NCBI GenBank assembly: GCA_010015675.1
Contig: ML977029.1
Coordinates: forward strand, 101,954-165,953
Direction: 5' to 3'
From: Byssothecium circinans
Taxonomy: Eukaryota > Ascomycota > Dothideomycetes > Pleosporales > Massarinaceae
Length of the DNA stretch: 64,000 nucleotides
This document shows, in pieces, positions 10,037 to 20,467 of the stretch. The first letter of the stretch is position 1; every line of letters begins with the position of its first letter. The position numbers and the translations under genes were made by a program. The notes beneath the pieces were generated by a model. The model was not told where the DNA came from. It searched no databases and saw only the letters and a list, made by a program, of their open reading frames with translations.

Positions 10037-11987
10037 TCACTCTACCTTCTCTGGCTCCTCGTCTATGCCGGTTTTGAAATTGAATAGCCTTGCCTGGCCG
10101 TCATCGCCGCCGGTGCACATCATCGAATCACTGAGACCGATACATGTTACCGGGCCAGTATGACCTGTGAAGGTTTTCTCACAAGCACCTGTAGCGAGGT
10201 CCCATACCTTCGTCATAGAGTCTCCGGCGCCGGATACAATGCGTAGCCTGTCTGCAGCAAGGGCCCATACACCCTCAACATGGCCAAAGAAGACTCGTAA
10301 ACACTCACCAGACGTCGTATCCCAAAGTCGAAGCGTGTTATCAAGTCCCCCGCTGAGCATGTATCGGGGTGGTAAGACTCGATCTGGAAGGGTAGAAAAG
10401 CCGTCACCAAAACTTGATCGGGTAGAATGGAGCGAAGCATCAGCTGTTGCTGAAGTTTTCTTAGTGGCCTTAGGAGCGCTGACAAAGCGGCTTGACTGCA
10501 GATGTTCATCACACTCGAGCTCCGATGGCAGGAATAAAACTTGTTGCACTTGGCCACAGTGACCCTCGAAAGTCCTGATACATTGCTGTGTATTAAGATC
10601 CCACAGGCGTAAGGTGAAATCATCCGATGCGGAGAGGAGAGTACGGGACATATGGTCGATTTTAACAGCGTTGACCCAGTCCTTGTGGCCACGAAGTGTA
10701 AACATTTCCCTGTCGTCAAAGTCCCAGACTTTGATAGCTTTATCCGAGGAGCCTGATGCCACAACGTTCCCAACAAAATGGAGGCCGATGACACTACCAT
10801 CATGAGCAGCAATTGTGCGAACACACTGGCCCGTTCTCCAATTCCATATTTTTATCGTATGATCTAAACCGCCACTGACAAGTTTAGTGTCGTCAAATTG
10901 CAGCGCACGGACGCCAGAAGTATGCCCGCGGAGGGTGCGTAGTAGTGTGGCAGTTTCCACGTCCCATAACCTAATCGTGGTGTCATAGGATCCAGTTGCG
11001 AGGATGGTATTGTCAAATTGGAGACACATAATGCTATCCGTATGGCATTCGAAGACCTTGGTCTTGTACCTTCCATGCTTCCAATTAAGACCAATCATAA
11101 ACCTCTCTTTATAAACGTCTTTCCAAGGTCGAGTCTGCGGCGGGTTGTAAGACGTATTGACGTTGGAAGTGCCATGTAATCTACGTCGTTTTCGTGGGGG
11201 GCAATCAGGTGAGGAATTTTCGTCGGGTGGAACGCTTCCATGATCTGCATCTAGCATTGAACTAAGCTTGGATGAAGATTGTTGCCTGTCCTGATCTGAT
11301 GGGTGTCCTAAAGGCGCCTTTGGGGATTGTAACATGTGTGGTTGGACTAGAGGGAGACCCCACCCGCACTTTGAACATTTCTTATCGATGTGTTGCTCGC
11401 ACATGCGATGCCATACAATGTCATCGTCTGCAAGTTGATGCCACAGCCGACTGACCTGCGCAGCCCTGCATAGATTGGCAGCATCAAGATATTCGAGAAT
11501 CTGAAAGGATATTTCCCTTGGCAAAGCGACAACGAAGTCTATTCTGATGAGTCTTTTAACAGCCGCAGAAACGTATGATAGTTGCGAGAAGCAACATTTT
11601 GTCAATATTCCGTCGAGAATTATTCGGCGATGTCTTTCGGAAGCGGTAGAGAATGTGGACCAGATGGCGTCGATAACTCGTTGGCTATTCTGCGGAAGGG
11701 TTTCTAATTCCTTTGAAATATTAGTGAGAGTTCTATGGACGAAGATTCTTCGCGTCGTCGCAAGGTGAGCGTACAGTTTCCAACCCTTTCATATGTTCCT
11801 CGTCTGTCAGCCTCTGAGAAACCAGGTCGGGTCGGTGCCGGTAGCAATATCGAGGGCCAAGGCCTTGAATCGACGAAGGGATTGACGTGAATGTGGAGGG
11901 ATGTGCCTTCACGTCGAATTGCCCTTCTTCCTTCAGAGCTACAGCGGCGCTTGAGGTGAGAACTTGTTGAAGGTCCAAACTATCCAT
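10037..11987 (-). CDS. sconB: F-box/WD40 protein, Met30/SconB type (sulfur metabolite repression, SCF subunit)
   Basis: Two exons: 11775-11987 and 10037-11710. The 64-nt intron starts GTACGC, has a CTAAT branch site and ends AAAG, and the phases match; 628 residues in all. The N-terminus has the family motif RYCYRHRPDLVSQR. The F-box follows (LPREISFQILEYLDAANLCR), then CGWGLP and an acidic, low-complexity linker. The C-terminal half holds about seven WD40 repeats (for example SGSSDKAIKVWDF and SGGLDNTLRLWDT). In Neurospora (SCON2), Aspergillus (SconB) and yeast (Met30) this protein is the substrate receptor of an SCF ubiquitin ligase that turns off the sulfur-assimilation bZIP factor when methionine or cysteine is plentiful. 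It is divergent from the gene at 12461; the shared promoter contains a small inverted-repeat element with a CACGTG motif. Confidence 0.93.
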
Positions 11988-12126
11988 ACTCTATGGTAGG
12001 AAAGGACTGAGAGATGCGCCCAAGTCTATTGTTGAGTCGATGTACTGAGTAGAGAGCGTCAGTTTGCGTAACTGAGATTACATAAGCCGCAGATCGTCCA
12101 ACCCAAACGGTCTGCCAAGAACGTTG
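11988..12126. promoter_or_regulatory. sconB-side promoter segment
   Basis: This 139-base segment lies between the sconB ATG and the inverted-repeat element. I see no clear TATA box. It is the proximal part of a divergent promoter that serves both neighbours. Confidence 0.4.
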
Positions 12127-12292
12127 CTATCTCACACGCACGGGTGGAACTGGCGTCACGTTTTTTTGCCTCCCGCGCTTTAATTCGTCGCATGCTAATG
12201 ATTAAATTAATCCGTATGGCCGTATTAGTTGCTAGGGATACATTTTCCACGTGACGCCAGTTTCCACCGTATCCACTAAGCTCCGCGAGTAG
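12127..12292 (+). mobile_element. short inverted-repeat element (MITE-like), copy 1
   Basis: About 166 bp with arms GGTGGAACTGGCGTCACG and CGTGACGCCAGTTTCCACC that pair with one bulge. A second copy is at 40535-40701 in the same orientation. The cores share long matches such as CACGTTTTTTTGCC, ATTCGTCGCATGC/ATTCGTTGCATGC and CTAGGGATAC, and the 3' end CTCCGCGAGTAG is identical. I could not define a target-site duplication. It has no coding capacity. The element contains CACGTG at 12248-12253. Confidence 0.75.
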
Positions 12293-12460
12293 ATCCAGAC
12301 GTGTGAACGGGGCTTCCCGTTTCCATCGCGAATTGCAGATGCATCATCAATTCCTCCAACATTCCACCTTCAAGTAGTCAAATCCACAACATCGACCCAC
12401 CCTACCAATCCTTCCCTCTACAACCTCCACCCTATCGAATTTCCTACCATCCCGCCCAAA

Positions 12461-13543
12461 ATGGGCATCCTCCTCTCTGCCATCCGAGGAACCCTCGACC
12501 TCCTCCTCCCCTTCACAAACCCGCAAACCCCACTCCTCCAAGACCTCGTCCACACAGCCATACTCTGCGGAACGCTTTACTACGCGCCGCAGATAGCAGA
12601 GCACTACAATACGCACTATGCTCCCTCGGCACGCACAATACCACACACCACAGACAATGCGCAAAACGATGTCCCTCATATAAACGAAGACGTGATTCAT
12701 GAACCCGATACCGACGATAATGACAACCATAACGAAGAAATCGATCGACCTCCCCACACCGCAGCACCACCACGACCCCACATCGAAGACGCCCCCGAAG
12801 AAAACATCCTCGAAGAAGAAGAAGAAGGCGAATGGCAAAACCCGCACGACTTCGCCAACCTCCCCGCCTTCGCCGACGCCGAAGCTCCACCAGCAGGAGG
12901 AGCAGGCCCCGCAAACCCCCAACCTCGCGCCATCCCCCCGAATAACCGCACTATCGGCACCAAAAAGGCAAAATCCCTCGCCCGCCGCGACCAACGCAGA
13001 CAATACCACGAATTCCAACGGTACCAAGCGGAGCAGCGCCGCGCCGCCGAAGCCAACGGCCGCGAGGAGCGCGAAGCCGCCCTCGCGCTCGAAAAAGCCC
13101 GCCGCTGGGAAGAAGAACGCCGCATCGCCGAGAAACAACGCTTAGAGCGCGAGCGCAAAAAGGAAGACGAACGACGCGACGCCGACGATGAACGCGAGCG
13201 TCGTGAACGCGTTGTAGCATTCGTACGAGACGAAGTCATGAAAAGAGGCGCTGTGGATCTGGTGAAAGTTGCGGCGGGGGAGGGCAAGGATAGGGTGTGG
13301 ATTGAGCGGTTGGTGAGGGCGAGTGGGATGGTGACGAAGATGGAGATGGAGTGCGGTGGCGGGGGGAGTAGGGTTATGGTTACGGGGGAGGGGTGGATTG
13401 TTAGGGTCGATGGGGAGCTTATGGCGAAAGCTTATGCGGATGCTGTGGCGTTTGGGGAGGGGAGGGATGGGAGGGTTAGCTTTGAGGAGTTTGGGGGGAT
13501 TGTGGAGAGGGCGGTACTAGCGAGGGCGAAGGCGGCGGCTTGA
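12461..13543 (+). CDS. uncharacterised membrane-anchored coiled-coil protein
   Basis: A 360-residue intronless protein. One hydrophobic segment near residues 28-42 (LVHTAILCGTLYYAP) could be a membrane anchor. A Pro/Asp/Glu-rich middle with an EEEEEGEW patch follows. Then comes a long highly charged helix (about residues 185-255, rich in EERRIAEKQRLERERKKEDE-like sequence), a predicted coiled coil. A small Gly/Val-rich C-terminal domain (about residues 265-355) ends in AKAAA. I do not recognise the family. The third-position composition changes from C-rich codons in the first 260 residues to G-rich codons afterwards, which is visible as a sharp strand-composition switch near 13265. A decayed copy of its 5' end is at 7095-7366. 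Confidence 0.75.
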   Translation: MGILLSAIRGTLDLLLPFTNPQTPLLQDLVHTAILCGTLYYAPQIAEHYNTHYAPSARTIPHTTDNAQNDVPHINEDVIHEPDTDDNDNHNEEIDRPPHTAAPPRPHIEDAPEENILEEEEEGEWQNPHDFANLPAFADAEAPPAGGAGPANPQPRAIPPNNRTIGTKKAKSLARRDQRRQYHEFQRYQAEQRRAAEANGREEREAALALEKARRWEEERRIAEKQRLERERKKEDERRDADDERERRERVVAFVRDEVMKRGAVDLVKVAAGEGKDRVWIERLVRASGMVTKMEMECGGGGSRVMVTGEGWIVRVDGELMAKAYADAVAFGEGRDGRVSFEEFGGIVERAVLARAKAAA

Positions 13544-14042
13544 TGGGATGCAATGGGATGGGATGGTATTGAATAGTATTGATGAGGGATAAGAGCAATT
13601 GAAAGCATAGAAAGGCGTTTTGGGGCTTGAAGCATTTTCAAATTAGATCAGGTAGTGATTGATACCCTACGTCGACGTTCCAACCAAAAGTTCGCGTCTA
13701 CCAATTGCTGATATATCTCATCAATGAGATGCCCCGCGCTCAATTGCTATTGTGCAGCGTGAATTCAGCAAAGTGCATGCATCATATGCCAGCTAAAGAT
13801 CCATACCACAATCTATGCATCACTGCAATCGACAGAACGCTTGTATCGAATTGTCCATTTTTGTCATGCAACCATAGAAAGTTTAATCGTTCGGAAAGAC
13901 CTGATACATGCCAAAGCCTTCCACACGGTCAAGCGAAAGAAGCCAGACCAGCCATATGAAGAACTCCGTCGTCCGGCTCCATTCGGTCCCGATCCTGATC
14001 CCACACATAATGCACCACAAGAGCCCACACCATGCATGCCAT
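13544..14042. other. intergenic, convergent 3' regions
   Basis: The 3' ends of the gene at 12461 and of rps5 face each other here. There is a GGGATG-rich patch just after 13543. No gene is seen. Confidence 0.55.
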
Positions 14043-14883
14043 TTACCGATTGCTCTTTGCCACACGCTCCAACTCGTCCTTCTTCTTGATGGCGTACGAG
14101 TTGCTGCTACCCTTGGCAGCGTTGATGAGCTCTTCGGCCAGGCACTCGGCGATGCTCTTGACGTTGCGGAAGGAGGACTCGCGGGCTCCGATGGTGAGGA
14201 GGGCGATGGCCTGGTTGACGCGGCGGAGGGGAGACACATCGACGGCTTGACGTCGGACAGTGCCGGCGGAGCCAATACGTGTGGAGTCTTCGCGGGGTCC
14301 GCAGTTGACGATGGCGTCGACGGCGACCTGGATGGGGTTCTGGTCCGTCATGATGTGGATCTGTAGGCCAAGTCAGCACCTGTGCCGTACTTCATTTCGC
14401 GCGTTTTCCCGACTGCTGGGTGTGCCGGTATGTGCGTAGTAGGCGGGGACGTACGATCTCGAAAGCGTGAGCGACAATGCGCACAGCCATGAGCTTCTTT
14501 CCGTTGTTGCGGCCGTTCATCATGAGCGAGTTGGTGAGACGCTCAATGATGGGGCACTGGGCCTTCCTGAACCGCTTAACGGCATATCGACCAGCAGAGT
14601 GTGAGATGTAGACGGGAGTGCGGATTTGGATGTAGTCGCTGCAGAAGTTCATATTAGCCCACGCCAGCGAACTCCAATTTCTCGATCCCCCAATGGACTC
14701 CAAAGTCCAAATTCAAACAACAAAATTGCTGGGATGTGCCTACGTGAGCGAAATGTCCCGGATCTCAACGTCCTCGTAGCTCCACTTGTTGAACAACTTG
14801 ACGCTGCCAGCCTCATCCGTGATCGCCTTGGGCAGGATAGCGATTCCCGTGGGGTTCTCGACTTCGACTTCGCCGTCAGACAT
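14043..14883 (-). CDS. RPS5: 40S ribosomal protein S5 (uS7 family)
   Basis: Three exons join in phase: 14744-14883, 14455-14638 and 14043-14360, giving 213 residues, the normal length. Starting [13 protein letters not shown], the protein shows the family blocks [59 protein letters not shown] and the C-terminal [14 protein letters not shown]. uS7 sits in the head of the small subunit near the E site and contacts 18S rRNA and tRNA. Introns are 105 and 94 nt with GTAGGC and GTACGT donors. The function is certain from identity to the universal family. Confidence 0.97.
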
Positions 14884-15540
14884 GATTGTGACTGTACTAA
14901 AGGGCGACTAGGTTTGGTGGGTGGAGGGAGGGTATCGTGTCGGCAGTCGTGGTGTCGCTGAAGTTTGAAGTTCGAGGTCGCGAAAATTGATGGACCTAAG
15001 CGAGTGTGGTGTTGCTCTTGGCGCGCTAACCTGATAAGGCCAAGCAAGATCAACTTTGTACTCCCGCACATAACAGAAAACGTCAGTCCTCTGTTGGTAA
15101 TTAAAGAGTGGCTTTTGAGTATAAAATCTGTGCAGTTCAGCTGTACCTCTTTCAAAAACCTTCATAGGGGATTGCTGCAACCAGTTTTTTCAACGCTGTA
15201 AACCCAATTAAACACGGTACAAATGGACCCCACTGTATGTGACTTCTCTCTCACGAAAATAAACCATTCAAGACATATTTCCAAGCAAACAATTCATATT
15301 ATACTAAGCTACAACCATATACGCCATCAGCATCCACCTGTGGTATCTTGCCAAACCGGAAGAACGCTGTAAGGAGAAAAGACCAAACCAAACCAGCTGC
15401 ACTGCCAGAACCAAGCCCATCGCTCAAACTCCTGGCAATGCTGCTACCTAAAACCGTAGGGGAGACGGGTCGACCAAAATAATGCCATCTTACACAGTTA
15501 GCTCATTCAACAAAGGTGAAGCTTCCCGCTTCTTTTCCCG
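14884..15540. other. intergenic, rps5 promoter
   Basis: It holds the rps5 5' region and, near 15290-15480, the 3' region of the neighbouring gene. Several small frames on both strands have no support. Confidence 0.55.
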
Positions 15541-17650
15541 TCACCGTCGTACCCTAGAGACCGGAGCGCTAATGTCCCTTCTCTCCTTGACACCTTCCAT
15601 CATTTGCTTGCGTGGAGTTCCTTGCCCGGCAGCCATGCTCCTAGCTCGGCCACGGCGCTCGCGGATAGCCTCAAGTGCAGCCTCTCTGTCGAAGGGAACT
15701 CTGTTCAGTGAGAGTTCGCCGAGAATAGGTGTGCGAGCGTCGTTCGTCGCATGGGCAACAGTTGAGGGAGTCATCGTGGCTTGCGCGCCTCGCTTCATGG
15801 CCGGTGTTGCTGGTGAGAAGTGCAGAGGAATGGTTGTAGTCGTTGTAATGGTACGTGTGAGGTATTGTCCTGGGGTCGCAGGACCAGTAGGTCCGTGAAG
15901 CGGTGTCTGAGGGCAGGTGTCCTCTTCATCGCTATCCATGACCGCGTCTTCGTGAATCTCAATGGTGGAAGCCTTGGTTCCGGGCTGTTTCAAAACTGAC
16001 GCGCGAGATTGTGGTCGAGAGATAGGGATGATCGTGCTGTGTGCATCGGGAGCCCAAGGTGACGATTCCCTCTTGATCTCGGTAATAGCCGACAAAGCTT
16101 GGGTGGCAGCTTCTACGGGCGTCACTGTTTCGATAGGAGTGAGGTCCTTGCTAGGGGATGGCATAGAACGGAAGGTGCCCGAAGTGGGAGAGAAAGCCAA
16201 TACTGGTTCCGGGGTTTCACTGTCTGAACGTTTGCTGGTCGCCGTATGATCGAGAGTCTGCTCGGTATGCTCCGAATCCTCGATTGGCGGAGAAGGTAAT
16301 CGACCATCGTCAATCGGCTCCTGCTTGATCTCCACCCTTTCCATCTGGTTGTCACCGTGGTTGCTAGGCGGAGGCGTCAGGACAGGAACGGATGATTTGA
16401 TACGCTCCATCTCAGAGGCATATGAACCGTCGTGTGTATATTGCGAGCCCTGAGAGTCGGCAATGCGGCACGAGCAGCATCGAAATTGGCACTCCATCTT
16501 CATGAAATCGATCTGATCTTGTGCGCGCTCACGGAGGCGCCTCTCTGTCAGCAATTCCTGCTGTGCGAGCCTCAACTCGACCACGGCCTTCTTCGGCGCG
16601 ACGTTCTCCTTGTCTTCATCGTCGTGCTCGGGAGTGCGTTGCTTGCGCGGTGTTCGGACCGGGGATCCGAATTCGTCATGCTCGTCCGTTGTCGTAGTTG
16701 GAAGCGGAATCTGGCCTTCAGCAGCGATGCGCATCACCTCCTCTTCCTTCAAACTCATTTTCAGCGCATCGCGCTCTGCTTCGACGAGCCTGAGCTTATC
16801 CTTGAGCGTATCAACCTCTTCGCCCAACTGCTCCCGGACAGATTCCGCCTCGACCTGAAGGCCGTAGACCTGGTTTTTGTACTTTTCTGCCTCTCCCATG
16901 TGGAACTTCAAGTCGGACTCGCTTCGCTTTATGGTCCGTTCCAACCCGGAGACCTTGCCTTGATAGTTGGGGAGCAGCTTTTCCAGCTTGTCTTTCCTGT
17001 CGCGTGCGTCTTCGAAGCTCTGCTTGTAGGTATGGCACTTAGCCTTGTAAGCTTCTACGGTCCTGTTGAGCTTATCCTGTAGTTTGTCAGCCCAGTCTAT
17101 GGTACTGTTGGGTTGAGACGGGACCCACAATGTGGCCCTCCATCTGCCCACGTTTCTCCTCCATGCGCTTCATTGCGCCCTCCCATTTCGAGATGGCATC
17201 ACGCTGTTCTTTACGTGCGGCGTCCCACACATCTTTCGGTATGCAGCCTTGGTGGATTTCTGCCATGCTGTTTAGCTGCGCCTGCAGCTCTTCAATGCGC
17301 ACCTGTCGCCGGCTCATTGCCAGTGCATAATCTTTCTCCATTTGTCTGACTTCGGCTGCGTGTTTTGTCTTTTGATTCTGCATGGCCTGCGTGTACTTTG
17401 CCTGGGCTTCCTTGAAGTCCTTAACTTCAAGGTTCTCAAACATAGCGGCGAGACCATGGACAGAAATGTCCGAGTCATTGCGACGGTGTCTACGTAGAGG
17501 CGATGTGCGCAAGTCTGGAAGAGAGGGCGATTGTGGTGTCGAATCGCGGTACAGTGGGTTCACGCCTGCGGCGCGTTCGGGGCTCATGGCGAAGACGGGC
17601 ATGCCGGGCGACATGGGGAATTTAGAGGGGGATGGCGGGCTGGACCCCAT
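15541..17650 (-). CDS. large coiled-coil protein of unknown function
   Basis: Two exons, 17129-17650 and 15541-17076, are separated by a 52-nt intron (GTGGGT donor, CTGAC branch nine bases before CTACAG) with matching phase; 685 residues. The N-terminus is Ser/Pro-rich with many SP sites (SPPSPSKFPMSPGMP), typical of proteins phosphorylated by proline-directed kinases. Residues about 70-350 form long heptad-like helices (for example QNQKTKHAAEVRQMEKDYAL and RTIKRSESDLKFHMGEAEKY). A Cys-rich patch, FRCCSC, follows, then a disordered acidic and Ser/Thr-Pro tail. The C-terminus is basic (IRERRGRARSMAAGQGTPRK). The pattern suggests a cytoskeletal, spindle or cell-cycle scaffold, but this is inference from composition and I cannot assign a family. 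Confidence 0.82.
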
Positions 17651-18096
17651 CGGGCTGTCTTTAAGTTTTGCCAGTGCGACGGTGTTGATGTGTATGTGAA
17701 GTTAAATATATGCAGTCCGCTATGCGCGTTGCGATGCATGCAACTGTGGGAATTGGTGTTGCAACATTGGAAGCTCTGTTGGGCAGGCACGGTCGTAAAC
17801 AAAGCTAGTAAGCGGGGAAGCGACCACAGCAACAGCAACAGCACGGCCCATCCGCCAAACGTCTTTCGTCCCGAGGTCCTGTCTTAGTCACCCCTCGATC
17901 CAACACATTCATCTTTCATACTTTATATCGTGATAACGTGGTTGGTCAATAGGGCCTCTGTTCCCCTTACACAGTCCTCTCCAGGTTGAAGACAAATTGA
18001 TTCGCGGGAAAGCTCGGGCCATCCGAACCGCGCACTCCCATGATCGCTGGTCTTTCACCATTCCGCAGCCTTCCAATAATACAAGATCGGATCGAA
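17651..18096. other. intergenic, divergent promoter
   Basis: This serves the coiled-coil gene and the Zn2Cys6 gene. It includes a run of CAACAG-like repeats near 17825. No further feature is seen. Confidence 0.5.
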
Positions 18097-19431
18097 ATGG
18101 CAGGTAACGAAAATCCTCTGAAGACAAGAAAGCCGCATCGGAAGTCCCGCAGCGGCTGCATACCGTGCAAGGCGCGCCACGTCAAGGTGAGTCACTCGTC
18201 TTAAGCTAAGCTCCATCTGCAGACATTGACGCTGAACAGTGTGATGAATCGAGACCGGTATGCTTCACCTGTGAAAGGTACGGTTCGAAATGCGAATATC
18301 CCAAGCCCAAGGCTCCCTCTGCCGATTCACCTGCTTCAACTCCCAGTCTACTGCCAATCCTGCCGAATACCATCAACCATGGCAAGGACCCCGAGCTCGA
18401 AATACCACAACTACGCCTCCTTCATCATTTCACTACGGTCACAGCAAAGACGCTTGCTTACGACGCCGATGCCGAAGACGTCTTCTCCTCATTTATGGTC
18501 AAAGCATCATTTGATCACCCCTTTCTCCTGCACGGCATATTAGCCCTCTCCGCACTTCATCTCGGTCATCTACAACCCAACCTTCGAAAGGTTTACGCAC
18601 TTGAAGCTGATCGGCATCACCAAGCTGCATTGTCCCAGTTCAGGACCGAAGTGAGCGATATTACCGACAGCAACTTTGCCTCCGTACTGTCATTTTCATC
18701 TCTTCTTTGTACGTAAGCTCTTAGTCGAGCCTGACCCATCCTTGAGTTTTGAATCCCCGACGTGGGAGCGCATGGACTTGAATGAATTTTACTGACCTCT
18801 TACAACGCTTACAGTCGCCCACTCCTGGGCCATTTCTATTAATAGCGACGATATCGAGTACGCGTTTGGGTACTTTCTTTCCAATCTCAACTTGACAAGG
18901 ACGGTACGACCACTAGTACAGATGCCTAGTACGTACGACAAGATGCGACAGTCCGAGCTAGGTCGCATCATACCCAAAGATGTGCTTGCCGTCAACTGGG
19001 ATGACCCCAAGCGACCAGAGGAGACGGAACTCATGCAGCTACGCAAATTCTCAGAAGTGATCCACCACATCTACCCTTCTGATATCATTGAAGCTTACCA
19101 GGACGCCATTATCTTTCTAGAAGCTCTCTTTTCGGCGGCTACTCATCCAGACAGCCCACCTTCAGACTCGATGTTGAAGTCATGGCTTTACTGCATCTCG
19201 CCTCGTTTCGTGGAACTGCTCTCCGACAAGCAGCCTGGCGCCTTGATCATTCTCGCGCATTATGGTGTCCTTCTAGGCAGGAATCGGCGCTATTGGTTCT
19301 TAGAAGACGTCGATGTTCTGATGCTCAGTATTTCCGATGCATTCGTACCGAACGAATGGAAAGGCTGGTTAGATTGGCCGCGAGAGGAGGTTCGAAAAGG
19401 CCGTGCGAATTCAAACCGTGCAGCTTCCTGA
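18097..19431 (+). CDS. Zn2Cys6 fungal transcription factor
   Basis: Three exons: 18097-18186, 18240-18708 and 18815-19431, in phase, giving 391 residues. The DNA-binding domain is at residues 20-50: GCIPCKARHVKCDESRPVCF followed by TCERYGSKCEYP, with all six zinc-binding cysteines. Intron 1 falls inside this motif, just before its third cysteine codon loop, as is common in such genes. The rest is helical, with ASFDHPFLLHGILALSALHL, a signature of the Upc2/sterol-uptake-like subgroup of these factors, which often act on metabolic genes. The protein lacks a long C-terminal activation domain, and a different frame stays open to 19624, so the 3' end could be slightly misjudged. The target genes are unknown. 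Confidence 0.88.
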
Positions 19432-19890
19432 GATGTTTAGGCTTGCGAACGACGACTCTTTTAGTGAAGCTTGCGAGATGACGACATGTATCCCACGGCA
19501 CTGGTTATTGTTTCGGGTAGCTTACAGACGTTTTGGTAAAACGTGCCCACTTTTCGACAGCGAATCGACAGCGAAATGTGCCAGCCAATCGACTAGGTAT
19601 TCCGTAATGTGGCAACCGCGGTAAGGTGCATAGGGCTCTACATCAATTATCAGCAGGGCCGAAAATTTCAGTTCGAGGGAATGCCCTGAGAACCCGTCGA
19701 AAACTCTCTACCCCACCCGGTCTACTGGCGTGTTTACACCACCTCAAGGGTAAGTAGTTGCTAGGAATTCTGGAATCGATACAAAACACTGCTGACACAT
19801 GCTTTGGTCCCATAGCTACGTGGTATCTTGTTTGAAAACATCATGTTCCAGCATCCCTAGCATCAAACTACTTGTCCACGAGGTGGTGTA
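19432..19890. other. intergenic before a MITE
   Basis: No gene is supported. The remnant frame at 19403-19624 overlaps the end of the transcription factor in another frame and is not counted. Confidence 0.5.
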
Positions 19891-20162
19891 CTGTGGTATC
19901 CGGCGAAAGTAGTGTGACAGGTCAGTGCGCGCAAGGGTGCGAGACGCTGCTAATTCGGGGTTTGGGAAAGCCCTTACTACATAAAATACCACACTAAATT
20001 GTATTTAAACTAACGCTTAGGGGGCGCTTAACTCTACACAGTAATTGACGCACAAGGTGGCCACACTAATTATTGAATACGACGAAATAAAAATTCTTAT
20101 TCCGGCGTCTCACACCCTTGCTGCGCACTGACCTGTCACACTACTTTCGCCGGATACCACAT
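19891..20162. mobile_element. MITE with 55-bp terminal inverted repeats, TA flanks
   Basis: The left end begins TGTGGTATCCGGCGAAAGTA (19892) and the right end is its complement, finishing CCGGATACCACA (20161). The arms match for about 55 bases with one indel and one mismatch. The two-base flanks are TA at 19889-19890 and TA at 20163-20164 with one base between each flank and the arm, which suits insertion by a Tc1/mariner- or pogo-type transposase. The inner 160 bases are AT-rich and non-coding. The arms do not match those of the pogo-type element at 24412, so that element is not its obvious mobiliser. Confidence 0.85.
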
Positions 20163-20467
20163 TAAGCTAGTCATCGTGTACTCGTATCTGCGTACTCGCT
20201 TATCGTATATCGAGTTCGCGTTCACTCTCAGCCTCAAAACATTCGTACCCTAGTTACGAACACACTATAGCACGGAGTGGATTTTGGTAAACATGGTTGG
20301 TTCAAGGATTTCTTCCTCCATGATATATAAGCCACCAGGGACCACTATACCCAGAGGATCTTTTCACACCCCCAGATCCAAACGACCTTCGACCAGCACC
20401 CGTTCCGGAAGCACATCTATTCGCCTCCTTTCTCTACGCATTAGTGTCTGAAAAAGCATCCGTCACG
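20163..20467. promoter_or_regulatory. promoter region of the RTA1-like gene
   Basis: It includes a TATATAA-like box near 20322 and CT-rich sequence before the ATG. The MITE sits about 300 bases upstream of the start codon. Confidence 0.4.

Noticed and set aside
12347..13138. Phe- and Gly-rich 263-codon frame antisense to the gene at 12461
   Set aside because: Hydrophobic runs arise from the reverse of Glu/Lys codons; it crosses the promoter and start of the sense gene.
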